Assembly: GCA_014529385.2 (NCBI GenBank)
Contig: CM043955.1
Span: 145,954,140 to 146,018,139 of the forward strand
DNA from: Adiantum capillus-veneris
Taxonomy: Eukaryota > Streptophyta > Polypodiopsida > Polypodiales > Pteridaceae
Reading direction: 5' to 3'
Length of the DNA: 64,000 nucleotides
Below, piece by piece: positions 17,155 to 28,473 of this stretch. Below the pieces are notes generated by a model. The model made no database searches. It saw nothing but the letters and a program-made list of their open reading frames with translations, and was not told the origin of the DNA. The first letter of the stretch is position 1. Each line of letters opens with the position of its first letter. The position numbers and the translations under genes were made by a program.

Positions 17155-17314
17155 GCGATCGAGCATTGCGACGGCGGCACGACGGCGGCGAGGCAGTTGA
17201 GCACGGCATAGCGACGTCTCCCTCTTCTTCGTGGCGAGGAATCCTCTATGGCAGGAAGCGTAGAGCGGTGAGTGACACACCAACGTCATCTTTAAGCTTA
17301 CTAGTTTAGGCTTT

Positions 17315-17346
17315 GACCAGTTCTCTCGATCTCGAGAGAACTGGTC
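17315..17346. repeat. Perfect 15-bp inverted repeat at an element junction
   Basis: Arms GACCAGTTCTCTCGA and TCGAGAGAACTGGTC with a 2-base spacer. It sits three bases after the truncated family A LTR and before family C. See findings. Confidence 0.9.
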
Positions 17347-17418
17347 TAATATTTCCTTTTTAATGCAATCTTCAGTGTTCACCAAAGATTTTTTTTTCTT
17401 TTTTTTTCATGTTGGGCA

Positions 17419-17703
17419 TTAGGTAATCTCTTGCCTTATGCCCCCCCTTCCTCTTTCTGTAATGCGCTTGACGGCTAGGTTTTTGATTTGGAAATCGTAA
17501 AACCTTACATCAGGTATTACTTCCTCTAGCTCACTGGGGTTGTCAAAACATTCATTATCAACATCATCGTCTCGTTTAAGATGATATGTAGAATCTTGGA
17601 ACAACTCCTCATCTATTTCTTGCTTATTTTCAATTTTTCTTGATTGACCTGAGATTTGGTAATCATCACCTTCTATTAACTCGACCATGTAGTATGGAAC
17701 CAC
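17419..17703 (-). CDS. Family C post-protease segment
   Basis: A 94-residue acidic minus frame (YHLKRDDDVDNECFDNPSEL, then basic KRITERGRGG). It follows the family C protease and occupies the position of the acidic/basic linker of family A. No domain recognised; it is probably an internal part of a Gag-Pol polyprotein whose RT is missing. Confidence 0.45.
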   Translation of the reverse strand: MVPYYMVELIEGDDYQISGQSRKIENKQEIDEELFQDSTYHLKRDDDVDNECFDNPSELEEVIPDVRFYDFQIKNLAVKRITERGRGGIRQEIT

Positions 17704-17771
17704 ATCATAACCATCCTAGTCACAAAACTTAATCGTCGGTCCTTCCGCAATAGTATACACATCTAAGGTTG

Positions 17772-18528
17772 CTAGAATATGTGTCCATTCGGTTCTAAGG
17801 ACTCTTCTAGAAAAGGATTCGAAATGTGTTCTGTATCCTCAATTGCTTTGCCTAGAATACGTTCTTCTCGTTTCAAGCCTCCACAATTGGATGCCCCACA
17901 CATCCATAACTCCTTTGGTTTACCTAGCCAATCTGGGAGTTCTGACCCTACTATCTTAGCAGAATCATACTCCTCTACCAGGGTTCTGTCCACATCTTTG
18001 TAGCTATGGTCTTTAAGGTTTATTCTCATAGTAGTCTCCATGTGTCTGAGGTATATGTGATTGTAGCCCCAATCTTGGACCATCTTTAGTTGTTGCATGA
18101 AGGATCGTCCAAGTATTATGTCATTACCAAAATCCATGATTGCAAAGGTATACTTGTAATCCATTCCGCAAGACGTAACAACTATGTTTTTCCAAAAGCC
18201 TTATGGGTCTCTCCATATAACCGTCAGCCAGTTGTAGCTTCATCCTGGTGGTTTTCAAAGCTGGTTTTCCCCATTTCTTCCATATATCCTTTGTTGCGAT
18301 GGCTACACCAGCTCCACTGTCAAGAATTTCCATGGTGGTGACACCTTCTAATTCAACTGGGAGCGTGGTATTGCCATCTTCTCCTTCACAGTATTCATCT
18401 ACCTTGTTTAAGGGTACTGGTTGCATGTTTAATTGAGGTTTCTCTAATTCCTTGATTCCTTCCTGCATTCGTGAATTTGGATCCCTTACTCCAAACTTTT
18501 TGAGACATTTTCCTACCGTATTCCACAT
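17772..18528 (-). pseudogene. Family C aspartic protease, frameshifted
   Basis: Two overlapping minus frames (18124-18528 and 17772-18164) together give LDSGAGVAIATKDIWKKWG with an intact Asp-Ser-Gly, and then IILGRSFMQQLKMVQDWGYN, the second retropepsin motif. It is clearly homologous to the family A protease (WxxxGxPxLxxTR region, LGRPFM), so families A and C are relatives. A frameshift near 18140-18165 separates the halves. Confidence 0.82.
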
Positions 18529-18529
18529 A

Positions 18530-19300
18530 TTAGGTCTTATTCTGAGAAGCTTGGCGAGAGTAATAGTAACAAGTCACTGGAGTTGATAAGAGGGTTATCA
18601 ACCCCTGGGAGTCCATACCCTTCCTTGTAGAGATTTGTTGTGATGTCACAAATTTCACATCCAACTTTGCTTTATACTCTCCCATATATGAGGGTAAGGT
18701 TTTCAGAGATACAATTTGGCTATCCCAAGATTTCACAGATCCCTTGTCTCCCCAATAAGAGTGCATCTCAAGATTTGCTTGAGGACTTGCCTCGAATTCT
18801 TCAATAGGAGGAAGAAAGTCATCTTCTTCCATACAGGTTTTGTTAACCCTTTGGCTTAGAGTATTTGCCTCATTTGCTTCCCTTATTTGCCTCCAAAGCT
18901 CATTCAAACCCTAGTCATTTTTATACAACTCAAGTGTGATAGGTTGGAAACCTTCCAATGTTAGGTCTGTTGTCTTCAACACTATCCCCGGTTTTTCAAT
19001 TGAATGTTCAGGTTTCAATTCAATTTTTGGACTAACAGTTAATCGTTCTGATTCGTGTGTTGGAGGGTTCCTTGGCATTGGTACTGGAAGTTCTACCTCC
19101 TCCACCTCTTTCCTTGAAGTTGATTCTAGTAAGGTTTGCGCAGTTTGGATCATCTTTTGACACATTTCCACTCTCTGTTTTTCTAACTTAGCATAGGGAT
19201 ATGTCATCCATTTTTGTTCCTGAGTTTGTTCAATTTTAATTCTTGAGTCGTATGCTTTCAAGAGTGCGTCTAGATGGTTATTTACTTTCTCTACTAACAC
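18530..19300 (-). CDS. Family C Gag-protease linker
   Basis: Two adjoining minus frames of 125 and 129 residues (18530-18907 and 18911-19300), Glu/Pro-rich with a coiled-coil-like start (NNHLDALLKAYDSRIKIEQT). The position between knuckles and protease matches family A 4899-5357. No domain recognised. Confidence 0.5.
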
Positions 19301-19431
19301 AAATCTGCCTGATCCCGCACTTTGTGATTTTTCTTTCTTCTCAAGCTCTATATCTGTTGGTGTTTCTGGTTTTTGAAGTGCTCATCTTTCAAGTTTTTCT
19401 AGTCTATCTTTGGTTCGCTGTAATTCTTTTG

Positions 19432-19930
19432 TTATGGCATTTCTTTTCTCACATTTGCACGGGCTTTTCTAGCTTTCCATGCGTTTTGTTGGGTTTTTCG
19501 TTCGACGCTAGGTGTTTTATGTCTTGGTTCTTCATTTTCAAGTCCCCCTTTCTCTTTTTGTGCCTGAGCTCGTGTGATGACCCGTATAGGTATTACTGTT
19601 TCATTTTCGAAACCAATAGCCTCCAAAATGTTTATGGTTGCTTTAACCGCTTTGTTTGGATTTTATGGACAATCGGCAATCAAATGAGTGATGGAGCAGT
19701 TTGGACAATATGCATTGACCCAGACAATTTTTGTATGACATTGAGAACAGTCTTTCATAACATGGTTGCCCCCACATTTATAGCATGGTCCCAACGGTTG
19801 TCGTGGAGCTCCTTGAGCACCCCTCTGTTAGTAAGAAGTGCTTGGTCGATTGAAACCTCCATTGGCTATGAACAACAATGTTCTCTCGTCCAAATTATAT
19901 CTACTTTCTCCTGCGGTCTGTGCCGCTGAC
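19432..19930 (-). pseudogene. gag: Family C zinc knuckles and basic tail
   Basis: On the minus strand, reading from about 19830 to 19650, two knuckles are visible: CYKCGGNHVMKDC and CPNCSITHLIADC, both with the CX2CX3HX4C spacing of family A. After a stop the frame continues to a Lys/Arg/Gln-rich tail ending near 19432. The 228-residue plus-strand frame over this region is its shadow. Confidence 0.75.
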
Positions 19931-19938
19931 ATTGCCGA

Positions 19939-20267
19939 TCATGCTCCATGGCTCCGGTGCTCTTGGCTCTTCTGATGGGTGTATGCTGGGCAGGCCATTG
20001 TTCCACTTGGCTCTCCATAATAAACAGGGATAGGCACTAAGGCTTGTTCTTCTGGTTCTTCCACAACGAGCATATATCTCACCCCTGTTGGTTTTGTACT
20101 TGGGAGTGGTGGTTGTTGCCCTAAAACTGGTTGTGGTCGTTCAACCCCAAGTGGAACTGGCAAATTTCCTATGATATCTCTAGGCACTTGTGGTACTTGA
20201 GGCAATGCTGCTTGCGGTTGGGGAACATATTGTCATTCTTGCACATAGCCCTTATTGTAGTAGCATT
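19939..20267 (-). pseudogene. gag: Family C Gag proline-rich fragment
   Basis: A minus frame rich in Pro, Val and Gln (VPLGVERPQPVLGQQPPLPS) of 88 residues, upstream of the knuckles and comparable to the Pro-rich middle of family A Gag. It is cut at about 20268 by a family A LTR fragment; the capsid domain is not present. Confidence 0.55.
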
Positions 20268-20429
20268 CCTCAATAATCCTCCACGACAGCAAGCGTAGAG
20301 CGGTGAGTGACACACCATCGTCATCTTTGAGCTTACTAGTTTAGGCTAGTTGCGTGCTTGGAGCCATTTGTGGCTCGCACACAGTGCTATGCAAGGCCCT
20401 TGCTTTGATACGTGTGGCAGAAGCCCACA
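20268..20429 (+). repeat. Family A LTR 3' fragment
   Basis: It runs from AATCCTCCACG to the terminal CCCACA and matches 11325-11487. It is followed immediately by copia D RT sequence, as at 11487. About 75 bases overlap with the end of the LTR piece at 16781-17312, so the two pieces are not halves of one LTR. Confidence 0.82.
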
Positions 20430-21061
20430 ACATAAATGAGGCATCCAACAACAGTTTGGTAAAGAGTGACATCAGCAGGATCACCAACATCATGTAGACT
20501 CAACTTCAAACCTGTTTCCATGGGAGTGGCAATAGGTTTGCAATCCTCAACTCCAAACTTACATAGTAATGTCTCCATGTAACTTTTTTGACACAAGGAA
20601 ATACCACCATCACACTGCTTAAACTGTATACCCAAGTAATGATGCAACAGCCCCAAATCTTTTATCTTGAAAGTAGCATTCAAATCAGCTTTAAATTCAG
20701 CAAGAATCTCATTTGGTCCAATGATCAACAAATCATCGACATTAAGAACCACAATGAGAAGTACATCACCCTCACGCTTTACATACAATGTGCTTTCTAT
20801 TGGACTATTACGAAAGCCTGGTTTGACCAAATGAGTGTCAACTTTCTCATACCAAGCACGAGGAGATTGCTTCAACCCATACAAATCCTTGTTACATTTG
20901 CACACTTTGTCCTCTTGTCCTTTCTTGGAAAAACCGCAAGGCTGCATTACATAAACTTCCTCAAATATGTCACCATTCAAGAAAGCAGTAACAATGTCTG
21001 ATTGATGTACATCCGAACCAAAATGAGCTGCCAATGCACATAGAAAATGCACAATAGTCAT
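20430..21061 (-). pseudogene. pol: Copia D reverse transcriptase with NVDD
   Basis: An open minus frame. It begins SDVHQSDIVTAFLNGDIFEE, with KDLYGLKQSPRAWY, LNVDDLLIIGP, LGLLHHYLGI and KSYMETLLCKFG. The catalytic YVDD is NVDD here (Tyr to Asn), likely inactivating. It stops being copia at 20430 after VGCLIYV. Confidence 0.88.
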
Positions 21062-21130
21062 ACGACAAGTGGGAGCAAAAGTCTCTTCATAATCTATGCC
21101 TTTTTGCTGTGCATAACCCTTTGCAACAAG

Positions 21131-21817
21131 TCAAGCCTTATGGTGATCGATCTCACCATCCGGCTTGCGTTTCAACTTGTAAACCCACTTCGTACCAATG
21201 GCCTTTTTGCCAGGAGGTAAATCACATAAAGTCCATGTGTCATTTTCTATAAGTGCATCATATTCTGATTGCATGGCAGCCATCCAATTTTTTGAATTTT
21301 GTGCTTCATTGAAAGACAAAGGTTCCTCAACATCATGTAAGCTAGACACACCCAAAGCATAACAATCTAATGCATAAGATGCATGGCGAGAGCCTGAACG
21401 AGTACGACTAGACAAAGGTGCATCCAATTGAGTGTCACGTAAAGTGTGCACCAGCCATTTTGGCATACCTCTAGCTTGCTCATTTTCAGCCCTTTCCTCA
21501 TCAAGTACATCATGTACATCTGCATTAGTAATAGACTGATGTATAACATTTTCGAAAACCCTCGTGGGTTGTACATTTGCCTCATTGGAATGTACATTAG
21601 AACTTCCACCACTAAAAAGAGGCAACAAAGTGTCATAAATGTCTTGTGAGCTTACATTACTATCTCTAGTACATGACAGCAAGGGCTGAACAGAATCTTC
21701 CACAAACACTACATCCCGTGAAACCAGATTACGCTTTGTTTGCAGATGATACAACCTGTAGCCTTTGCTTTCAGCACTATAACCAACAAAAATACATTTG
21801 GCAGCCTTATCGTCCAA
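21131..21817 (-). CDS. pol: Copia D integrase end, linker and RT N-terminus
   Basis: 228 residues on minus: DDKAAKCIFVGYSAESKGYR (integrase C-terminus), a variable acidic linker, then the RT start (WMAAMQSEYDALIENDTW, GTKWVYKLKRKPDGEID). A stop and gap of about 70 bases separates it from the following RT frame; those bases read on in RT sense (KGYAQQKGIDYEE). Confidence 0.85.
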   Translation of the reverse strand: MDDKAAKCIFVGYSAESKGYRLYHLQTKRNLVSRDVVFVEDSVQPLLSCTRDSNVSSQDIYDTLLPLFSGGSSNVHSNEANVQPTRVFENVIHQSITNADVHDVLDEERAENEQARGMPKWLVHTLRDTQLDAPLSSRTRSGSRHASYALDCYALGVSSLHDVEEPLSFNEAQNSKNWMAAMQSEYDALIENDTWTLCDLPPGKKAIGTKWVYKLKRKPDGEIDHHKA

Positions 21818-21924
21818 TTTTCTGCGCTGTGTTTTGGCACCAAAACATATGCTAAACAGCCAAAAACACGCATGTGCTAAATAGAAGGCTTTCTATCATG
21901 CCATGCTTCATATGGAGTAATAGA

Positions 21925-22353
21925 CTACAAAGCTTTTGTAGGAGACCTGTTTAGTACATAAATGGCACACATAATGGCCTCAAGCCAAAAAGAATGTGGC
22001 AAAGCTTGACTTTTGACCGTACATCGTGCCATTTTCGTAAGTGACCTGTTTTTCCTCTCAGTAACACCATTTTGCTGAGGCGTATAAGGCACTGTACATT
22101 CATGTTTTATCCCACAACTAGCCAAAAATGCATTAAATTCATGAGACATATACTCCCCCCCTCGATCGGAACGGAGGGTGCCCATAGTACATTTTGATAC
22201 ATTTTTAGCCATAGCCAGAAATCGTTTGAAGCACATAAAAACTTCAGACTTCGCTTTAAGCGGAAATACCCATGCATGCCTCAAGTAATCATCAATGAAA
22301 GTCACGAAGTAAAGGTAGTTGCCCAAGGACAGAGTTTGTGCATGGGCCCACAA
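21925..22353 (-). CDS. pol: Copia D integrase core
   Basis: 142-residue minus frame: YFVTFIDDYLRHAWVFPLK, LRSDRGGEYMSHEF, YTPQQNGVTERKNRS. The second Asp and the Glu of the D-D-E core are intact; the first Asp (VHSDVCGP) is in the overlapping frame to the right. This is the best-preserved integrase core of family D in the window. Confidence 0.87.
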   Translation of the reverse strand: MWAHAQTLSLGNYLYFVTFIDDYLRHAWVFPLKAKSEVFMCFKRFLAMAKNVSKCTMGTLRSDRGGEYMSHEFNAFLASCGIKHECTVPYTPQQNGVTERKNRSLTKMARCTVKSQALPHSFWLEAIMCAIYVLNRSPTKAL

Positions 22354-22616
22354 ACATCACTATGCACAAGCTGCAACCTGCATGTGGCCCTAATTGAACC
22401 ATCCTTTGGAAACTTAGAACGCTGCATTTTACCCAAAATACAACCTTCACAAACATGTCTAACAGGTGCTTCAAGAGGTGGCAAAGAAGCAACCATATCA
22501 GATTTCTGCATACGCAGCAAACTTGCAAAATTCAGATGACCAAACGTGCATGCCAACGTTTTGTATCTGAAATGGCCCTTGAATCTGTAACTACATTTGA
22601 AAAATTTTGTCCACAT
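22302..22616 (-). pseudogene. pol: Copia D integrase zinc domain
   Basis: Minus frame with GHLNFASLLRMQKSDMV, HVCEGCILGKMQ and LVHSDVCGPM. The first His of the zinc motif is lost through a frameshift near 22540. It overlaps the core frame by about 50 bases, marking another indel. Confidence 0.8.
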
Positions 22617-23002
22617 TTGTCATACAAAGTGAGCTTATACAGCCCACGATACAAAAGGCCAGATGCAGCAATTTCATCATCAAAACTAAGATCATGAACT
22701 GTACATCTGTCATCCACAAATTTGACTACAAGTCCAAGTCTAACAATTTCATATACAAACAAAAGATTCTTCTTGATCCCAGGTACATAAAGTGCATCAA
22801 CAAGTGTGAAAGAACTGCCATTTATAGCAATAAGCACAATCTTTCCAACTCCCTTAACCGGATAAGAGGCATTGTTGGCACAAGTGACTGAATTCCCATG
22901 AGGGACAGACTCGAGAGAGGTGAACGATTCACGATGTGAGGTAATGTGCTTTGTAGCACCACTGTCAAAATACCACACATGTGAATCTCTAGCAATTGAC
23001 AA
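22532..23002 (-). CDS. pol: Copia D protease and pre-integrase
   Basis: 156-residue minus frame with HVWYFDSGATKHITSH (intact DSG), VDALYVPGIKKNLL and the pre-integrase region (ASGLLYRGLYKLTLYD). It would cleave the polyprotein. The frame shifts near 22540. Confidence 0.85.
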   Translation of the reverse strand: MSIARDSHVWYFDSGATKHITSHRESFTSLESVPHGNSVTCANNASYPVKGVGKIVLIAINGSSFTLVDALYVPGIKKNLLFVYEIVRLGLVVKFVDDRCTVHDLSFDDEIAASGLLYRGLYKLTLYDKCGQNFSNVVTDSRAISDTKRWHARLVI

Positions 23003-23310
23003 GCATGCATCAGGACAACACGATTGTAAGTGATCTCTGCGCTAAAAGCCCATTCTATATCAACATCAGCAACACAGTCTCCTTTCACAAAAGACTCAAT
23101 AATGGCTTCATTTGTAGTGGAACCAGCATTTGTAGTGGAACCACCCTCTTTCTTCTTAGCCTCTTTGGCCTTCAACTTAGGACACTGTTTGATCAAGTGA
23201 TCATTAGCTTTACAATAATGGCAACGCATCTTCTTTTTGCCCTTATCACCAGAAGTGCCATACGAAGTGCTGCCAGTAGAAGCATTGGGAACAGAAGTTT
23301 TGCCACTCAC
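22822..23310 (-). CDS. gag: Copia D Gag zinc knuckle region
   Basis: Minus frame with CHYCKANDHLIKQCPKLK, a canonical CX2CX4HX4C knuckle, flanked by Gly/Ser- and Lys-rich segments. It changes frame near 23010, where the protease starts in another frame. Confidence 0.8.
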   Translation of the reverse strand: MSGKTSVPNASTGSTSYGTSGDKGKKKMRCHYCKANDHLIKQCPKLKAKEAKKKEGGSTTNAGSTTNEAIIESFVKGDCVADVDIEWAFSAEITYNRVVLMHACQLLEIHMCGILTVVLQSTLPHIVNRSPLSSLSLMGIQSLVPTMPLIRLRELERLCLLL

Positions 23311-23471
23311 AACAGAACCATAAGAAGTGGCCCGGTTGCTGTTACCACCCTTTTTTGAGAGGGAATAAAAGCATGTTCAACTGCACGCTGCCTAGTCGTG
23401 TTTTTTCTAGAAAGTGACTCTTGCAACAATAATGTGCATAATGCATCAAACTTGACAACTTCAGGATTTCC

Positions 23472-24069
23472 TTAGGTCATAAGTCTCCAAGTACTTGCAA
23501 AAATCTGGTAAGAATCTGGTAAGGCATCAAGAACAATCTGCACAAGGGAACTGTCTGAAATTACTTCACCCGTAGAAATAAGTTGCTCATTGATATCCTT
23601 GACACCAACAAGGAAAGTGTCCATATCATCTTCCTCATGCATAATCTTCGACTCCAGCTCTTTACGCAGCAAAGCAATTTTAGCCTCATTGCGACTTGCA
23701 TAAAGACCAGCCAAAATATCCCAAGCCTGTTTTGTAGATTTTGTTGAACGAATGTGAGGAACAATGGTGCGCTTCACAGACAATGCAATCAATGCATGAG
23801 CCTGAGGCATCCTTTACATCCCAACGAGATTGTCCTGCCGTAGGCAAAACAACTCTAATAGTAGCAATCCTTGCAGCAAGCCCTATCACATCCTCAACAT
23901 CGCTTGCATCCTTAGAACCAAGACGTACATCAATGCCCTGCACAATATGCCAGATGCCCTTTGACACAAGAACATGTTGCATCATGTAAGCCCACATAGG
24001 GTAATTGTTCCCATCCAACCTATCCTCAGCAGGAAACAGCTTGAACACATCAGTGTTGTTGTCAGTCAT
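23472..24069 (-). pseudogene. gag: Copia D Gag capsid, frameshifted
   Basis: Gag starts at an ATG ending at 24069 (MTDNNTDVFKLFPAEDRLDG, then NYPMWAYMMQHVLVSKG), the DUF4219/UBN2-type start of copia Gag, and continues after a frameshift near 23810 as SVKRTIVPHIRSTKSTKQAW and LLRKELESKIMHEED. It stops near 23472 at TAG/TGA-type breaks before the knuckle. Confidence 0.82.
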
Positions 24070-24418
24070 GGTAAATGCTGCACCTGATGTGAAAACTGCC
24101 CGAAAAGAGGAGAAGCGAAGTGGGAACAACACGTGCTATATAACACAAACCGTAGAAGACTGTAACGCACCTGTTATGCAAAAAATGGCTTTGACAAAAA
24201 TTCTGCACAAAATGACGAAATAGCCTGTGCAGTACTACCTATAGTGGAAACGAAGGCGGAAATGAGCCCAAATCAAAAATCTGAGCAGACTAAGCTCTAC
24301 GATCTTACTCGTAATTTTTGTCGACTTGCGAACGCTTGCCAAAGCTCACTGAAATTGGAGAAAGTGAGCAGGCGTGTACTAGAGCAGCTGGCGACTAAGC
24401 CCGGGAGGATACAACCTT

Positions 24419-24429
24419 CTCTGATACCA
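24419..24429 (-). other. Copia D copy B primer binding site (initiator Met)
   Basis: TGGTATCAGAG on the minus strand, perfect over 11 bases to the 3' end of plant initiator tRNA-Met, two bases after the LTR end. Confidence 0.88.
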
Positions 24430-24431
24430 AT

Positions 24432-24656
24432 TGTTGGAATTAGGGTTGCAGAGAAACGCACACAGCTTGGAGAAGACGAAGGAAGCTAAAGACACACAAT
24501 AGAGAGTGTGTTACTTAGTGTGTAATGGAAAGATAGATAGCCCTAGAGTGATGGGCGTATATACAATGCACGAGGGAAAAAACCTCCTAAAGAGGGCAAA
24601 AATGCCCCAGCGGTCCTAGTGTGTTCACACACATCACTACCACATGTATGGTAACA
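24432..24656 (-). repeat. Copia D copy B 5' LTR (225 bp)
   Basis: Minus-strand TGTTACCATACATGTGG to CTAATTCCAACA. About 230 bp is typical of short copia LTRs. It matches 14892-15121 throughout. Confidence 0.88.
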
Positions 24657-25035
24657 AACAGTCAAGATTTTGTGTTATACTTGTGTTTTCTCTTTTTTGG
24701 TAATATTTTGTTGTATTTATGGATTTTTTATAACTTTTATTAATTTAATTTAAACATTAAAGAAAAAGATAAACAAGCAAGTTTACAGGCATCCCAATGG
24801 GAAACTAAGCATGTAGCAGCAATCTCTAGGCTAGGGAAAGCTCACTAATGAAATTTCATCAAAATTCAACAATAATGACAAGAGAACTTTTTTTTTCTAG
24901 AATCAAAGAATCCATCAAGGTTGTACACCAAATGTACTAACTTGACTAATGGGTGACTTTGAGAGATACATGAGTCCAGACCCCCTAAGGCATATAGTCA
25001 CCTAGGCTCATAGTAGACTCACTTCATTCTTGTGA
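24657..25035. other. Unannotated AT-rich stretch
   Basis: No reading frame of note and no match to the other elements in the window. It may be the left part of the LTR that ends at 26899, but no left boundary could be fixed. Confidence 0.4.
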
Positions 25036-25036
25036 G

Positions 25037-26599
<1,563 letters not shown>

Positions 26600-26899
26600 G
26601 AGTCAGAGAGGGAGAGAATGAACATGAAGGGAGGAAGGTAGAGTAGCTGCACTACCATCACCTTCTTTATCCTTTCCCCCTATTATCCTCCCCTTGTTTT
26701 CAAGGCAACAATCCTACGGCTAAGAGCTAGGAGGTAAGAGTTTGTCCTAAGGTCTAAGGCTAAGAGCAAGAGGCCGAAGCCTACGTCAGTACCACATGGA
26801 AAGGGATTCCTATATATAGCAATCCTAGGGCAACGCTATGGGCTATATAAGGATATGGTAAGGTGGAGTTTCAGTGGCATGCATCCTTAGTCCTCTCAT
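26600..26899 (+). repeat. Right part of an LTR ending before an orphan primer site
   Basis: Two TATA-like boxes lie here (TATATATA at 26811-26818 and CTATATAAGG at 26843-26852) and the segment ends TCTCA just before TGGTATCAGAGC at 26900. This is the usual arrangement of a plus-strand LTR followed by its primer site. The left end is unresolved. Confidence 0.55.
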
Positions 26900-26911
26900 T
26901 GGTATCAGAGC
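26900..26911 (+). other. Primer binding site, initiator Met (orphan)
   Basis: TGGTATCAGAGC matches the initiator tRNA-Met complement over 12 bases. No gag follows: 26912-27585 is a pyrimidine-rich leader-like stretch with no domain, then family B and A sequence. Confidence 0.7.
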
Positions 26912-27585
26912 ACAACGACGTTCTCTCTCTTTTGCTCACCCTCTCTAGTCACTTTTTCTCTCTCTATGTGAGACAAGGCGTGAAGCTAGTTTCTCTCTCA
27001 TTGAAGTCTCTTCTCTGTCTGAATACTTTCTCTCTTAGTGCGGGAAAAGTCTATTGGAGTTTTCTTTCTCTCTGTAGGTCACGCAAAGAAAGTGCCAAAC
27101 TTATCATCAAAAGGTTGAAGCCATTTTTGGAAAAGCTTGTTTTAGAGGTTCTTGTGAAAAGCTAAATCGGGCGGCAAAAGAAGAAGAGTCACGTGCGAAA
27201 TAGCTCTTACACACAAAATCCCAAAAATCCTCCTACAAGACTGGACATGCAATTGGTACCAGATGGTGCACTCAAGCTTGGGGAGTGTTTTTTGTTTCCC
27301 GGCCTCCTTTAGATTTTGCTCACAAGAGCCATGGAAACTTCTATAAGTTCCTCTCTGAGATTTCCACCCTGCCTGCACCATAGCTGCCTTCATTTTCACA
27401 TTTGACACCTTTAAATTTTGGGTTTTGGTCACTATCTTTGGCCTAAGAGCTAGTTCATGGGTGACAATTCCTCTTTTGCATGCTTTTGTTTGGTGCTATA
27501 TGTAGTCTCTCTCGGATGATTTTGTAACTCATCACTTGATGCTCACATAGCTTGAATTATGACCTTTCTTGATGATCACGTTATA

Positions 27586-27618
27586 TGTAATGGAAATGGC
27601 CTATGAACTTTGAGAATG
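27586..27618 (-). repeat. 33-bp family B LTR end, a deletion scar
   Basis: TGTAATGGAAATGGCC and the following 17 bases match the inner end of the family B LTR at 54488-54520. Family A pol begins directly after it at 27619. Confidence 0.78.
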
Positions 27619-28470
27619 TATCGCATCTCCTTAAACCCTTTCAAATGACAACTTTGGGTTAAACATGGAGTCATTTTAGGGCATATAGTGTCCAAAAATG
27701 GGATTTCCATAGATGAGGGAAAAATAAAACCATTACTGAATTGCCACCACCTACAAACTATAAAGGAGTTCAAAGGTTCATGGCCATGTTGGTTATTACC
27801 GACAGTTTATTTTAAACTTTGTCGAGATAGCTCGTCCTTTGTACAAGCTTCTTATTGAGTTCCACTCGACCGCGGAGTGTGACCATGCTTATGAGTCATT
27901 GAAAAAGACCTTGACAAGCGCTCCCATTCTATGAGTGCCCAATTAGAATGTAGTTTTCCATGTGCATATTGATGCATCGAACTTTGCTATTGGGTGTGTT
28001 CTAGCTCAACCACGAGAACATACATTGGACTACCGCATTAGCTTTGCAAGTCATCGATCGAATGATGCTGAGAGAAACTACACCACTACAGAGTGGGAAG
28101 GTTTAGCTATGATTTATGCAGCGAAGACATTTCGCTACTACCTTCGGGCTAACAAGTTTGTTTTCTATGTTGATCATCAAGCCTTGTTGTATCTAGCAAA
28201 TAAACCTTGTTCAACGGGAAGAATTACACGATGGTTGTTAATTCTCCTTGAGTTTGATTTTTTATCGTTGTGGTTAGACCTGGTAAAAGACATGTCATGG
28301 TGGATCATTTGTCTCGCATACCCAATCTTGAAGCCCCTACTAGAGTCAATAATGAATTGTTCGACACTTCCTTATTTCTAGTCGAGATCATGCCTGAATG
28401 GAGTGAGAAGATTGTGAACTTTCTAGTTAATGGTTTTCCACCCAAAGAGCTTCGTAAGGATATAGCTTGA
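27619..28470 (+). pseudogene. pol: Family A copy 2 RT end and RNase H
   Basis: Broken frames aligning with 7600-8447. RNase H motifs HIDASNFAIGCVL, TTEWEGLAMIY and DHQALLYLANKP are readable at 27962-28381. A frameshift lies near 28265 and the segment ends at TGA 28468, where copy 1 has CGA (8445-8447). Confidence 0.85.
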
Positions 28471-28473
28471 AAA

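Larger units (their letters stand above)
16781..17312 (+). repeat. Family A LTR, 5' part, inserted in family B
   Basis: It starts TGTTAACCCTCACG at 16781, immediately after family B sequence ending GGAGTAAT, and follows the LTR through TATA, microsatellite and GC-rich block to TTTAGGCT at 17312. The last part of the LTR is missing and a perfect palindrome begins three bases later. Confidence 0.88.
20430..24656 (-). mobile_element. Copia family D element, copy B (5' LTR to RT)
   Basis: Minus-strand Ty1/copia copy containing LTR 24432-24656, primer site, gag, knuckle, protease, integrase and most of RT. It is cut at 20430, so RNase H and the 3' LTR are missing. It is longer than copy A and carries fewer breaks, but is still frameshifted in gag, protease and integrase. 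Confidence 0.87.

Noticed and set aside
19243-19929. 228-residue plus-strand frame
   Set aside because: It lies antisense to family C Gag, whose zinc knuckles are clear on the minus strand. Composition is random-like and no domain is seen.
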